From contig JACDQD010000010.1 of the NCBI GenBank assembly GCA_019843655.1, forward strand, positions 11,205,637-11,269,636: a stretch of 64,000 bases of DNA, given 5' to 3'. The notes beneath the pieces are model-generated. The model searched no databases, had not been told where the DNA came from, and saw only the letters and a program-made list of their open reading frames with translations. This document shows, in pieces, positions 62,501 to 64,000 of the stretch (its first letter is position 1; each line of letters starts with the position of its first letter). Position numbers and translations under genes: made by a program. Source of the DNA: Lethocerus indicus. Its lineage: Eukaryota > Arthropoda > Insecta > Hemiptera > Belostomatidae.

Positions 62501-64000
62501 TAAAATGGAGCTATCAATTGAGCTAACGCGCCATCGACATCCACTATTGAAATTCCGTCCTAGAAATTATTCGGGTCGCGAACAATTGTCCGACTCAATA
62601 TATTTGCTGGCGTACTTTAATACCCTTTTTGAATTTTATAACCTACACACCGATGCAGGAAAAGTTTAGTTTTAAGGACATCAGGGCTGGGGCAAAAACT
62701 ACCAGGTCCGAGAAAAACCATGGTCCAAGTACGATAGTATTCCGTTTTATGAGTCTATCGTTAAACATAATATGTTTTATGGCATACTATTAGGGTAATT
62801 AACAGAATACGCGAGAAACACCAACTCTTGAATGAAGAAGTGATAATGTTACTAATGGCCGCGCATAAGGAGGAAGTAGACGCGCACGCGTGTACACTGC
62901 TCGTTATAAGATGGAGGGGGGCACTAATACCTCGTGCACACAGAGCATAATTAGTATCCCGCTTTTTACAAATTGGCGGCCAAAGAAAGGGAAAACGGAG
63001 ATGGAGCCGTTCAACCCGCGGGTTCCGTCCTCGGGTTAACGGCATTGATAGAACAGAGACGTGTAACCTGCACACTGACACCGCTTTGTTTCCGCCACAA
63101 CGTTTGAACCATGCTATGTTTTTAAGGAATAGATTGAGAGATTCGGTTTCCGAATTCAAACGGTCAACCTAAACATGCCTAGTTATCTCTAGACATCTCA
63201 AACTATGGCCAATGGAACTGAATCACTTCCTGTAATTCTTGCAATGTAAATTGCCTGCTGAAATGTAGGTGAAATTTAGTAGAATTCTGGTAGCACCGAT
63301 TCTCTGATATTAATTTCCGCGAATTGAAAGTGAGAAACAGTCACTGCATTAAACTGCAGAAGATGAAGGCAAAAGCTCAACGACCTGCAATCTATTATCA
63401 AGAACTATTCCTAGAAAGGTCACTGAACTGTCTGTTGATAACTTAGCGGTCATGTAGGACGACAGGGGAGGAAGACATACATTTCAGTGTATCGCGCGAA
63501 ATCGGGTCTTGACGCGGCGAAGACGCCGAACAATTCAGAGAATATGTTTGGGAGTAATTTTTAAAGAATTTTTTAATTCAAATGAAAGATAACAATCGAC
63601 GACTGGAGGAAGAGGAGGCTGCAGCCAGGTGGTCGGATAGTGTTTCCTGTAGCGATTTAATTTTCCAACAGTTTTAAACATTGCTATTCATAAAGACGCA
63701 GCGCAATAACTTGCGATTTCATTTTAAACTTCCATTATATTAAATGCATTCCGTAAGCAGTGTCTTGTAAAAGTTGATTATTCAAACTGCTGCCATTCAT
63801 AAAATAATGAGGAATTATCATTAATTTATTTCATATTAGATCTTATGAAGTAAAAGGAGCATCCTGCACTGCTATTGGAAGTACAACTCTTACTTATTAC
63901 GGGCACACATTACACACGGAGACATGTTTTGTAATTGGTTGTAATTTTCACCTCCTTTCGTACTGCTGTTAAATACCGTTCCTGTAATCACTGCTTGTTT
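62501..64000. other. AT-rich DNA with one GC patch to the window end
   Basis: AT-rich DNA with a modest GC patch at 62850-63110. A 132-codon minus-strand frame (62761-63159) is unrecognised. Nothing else is identifiable. Confidence 0.5.

Noticed and set aside
1..64000. Known Hox-cluster microRNAs (miR-10, iab-4) and other conserved microRNAs
   Set aside because: By-eye search for their mature cores on the plus strand found only partial matches such as ACGTATACTTACG near 38146, which diverges after the first nine bases. Complement-strand search was less thorough.
1..64000. CRISPR arrays, bacterial operons, phage or plasmid genes
   Set aside because: There are no regularly spaced repeats, dense long frames or bacterial gene signatures.

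Overview
This 64 kb window looks like intergenic or deep-intronic nuclear DNA from an animal, most likely an arthropod. No protein-coding gene can be supported on either strand. Every open frame is short; the longest are about 163, 150 and 145 codons. They overlap frames on the other strand, begin at arbitrary ATGs, show no recognisable domain, and sit mostly in GC-rich, stop-poor patches. There are no operons, ribosome binding sites or bacterial-type genes. The eukaryotic signs are a TTAA-bounded piggyBac-type MITE, a dispersed repeat family with an inverted pair, a tRNA-derived relic with intact A and B boxes, long GA/CT microsatellites, and a very low density of recognisable genes. CpG is not visibly depleted, which fits many invertebrates better than vertebrates. 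The species assignment is inference.

Layout. The window alternates between AT-rich DNA, often several hundred bases to 3 kb, and about 35 sharply bounded GC/CpG-rich islands of 0.3-1 kb (for example 0.8-1.5, 1.9-2.4, 2.9-3.7, 4.2-4.7, 7.2-7.6, 8.1-8.5, 12.1-12.7, 13.2-14.0, 17.0-17.5, 21.3-21.7, 24.9-25.5, 25.9-26.8, 27.7-28.1, 29.8-30.4, 31.0-31.5, 33.4-34.1, 34.5-34.8, 37.2-37.7, 40.8-41.2, 44.0-45.3, 46.9-47.7, 48.5-49.5, 51.2-52.2, 54.5-55.1, 56.8-57.3, 60.6-61.1 and 62.0-62.5 kb). Inside the islands, GC-rich stretches are interrupted by short AT cores such as TTAAT, ATAAA and TATTTAA. That texture resembles clusters of transcription-factor sites more than exons.

Recognisable elements: a piggyBac-like MITE (6351-6587); a dispersed repeat family with copies at 20.44, 40.26, 43.53 (minus) and 43.74 kb, the last two forming an inverted repeat; a tRNA-like relic (61.70-61.77 kb); GA/CT tracts at 13.6, 30.0/30.1, 33.5 and 50.3 kb; a GGA purine tract at 4.4 kb; strong G-quadruplex motifs at 17.1 and 27.86 kb; a train of adjacent short hairpins at 5.96-6.09 kb; and a 16-bp perfect palindrome at 9.31 kb.

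Best leads. Several words occur more often than base composition predicts by hand count: GGGCGATAAA (4 exact), GGCATAAATTA (3 exact), GCAATAAA (13) and ACAGGTGT/ACACCTGT (9). The ATAAA-ending words resemble Caudal/Abdominal-B-type homeodomain sites and lie mostly on the plus strand. A working hypothesis is that the window is a regulatory desert of a developmental locus, with each GC island a candidate cis-regulatory or Polycomb/GAGA-type element. All counts were made by eye and need computational checking.
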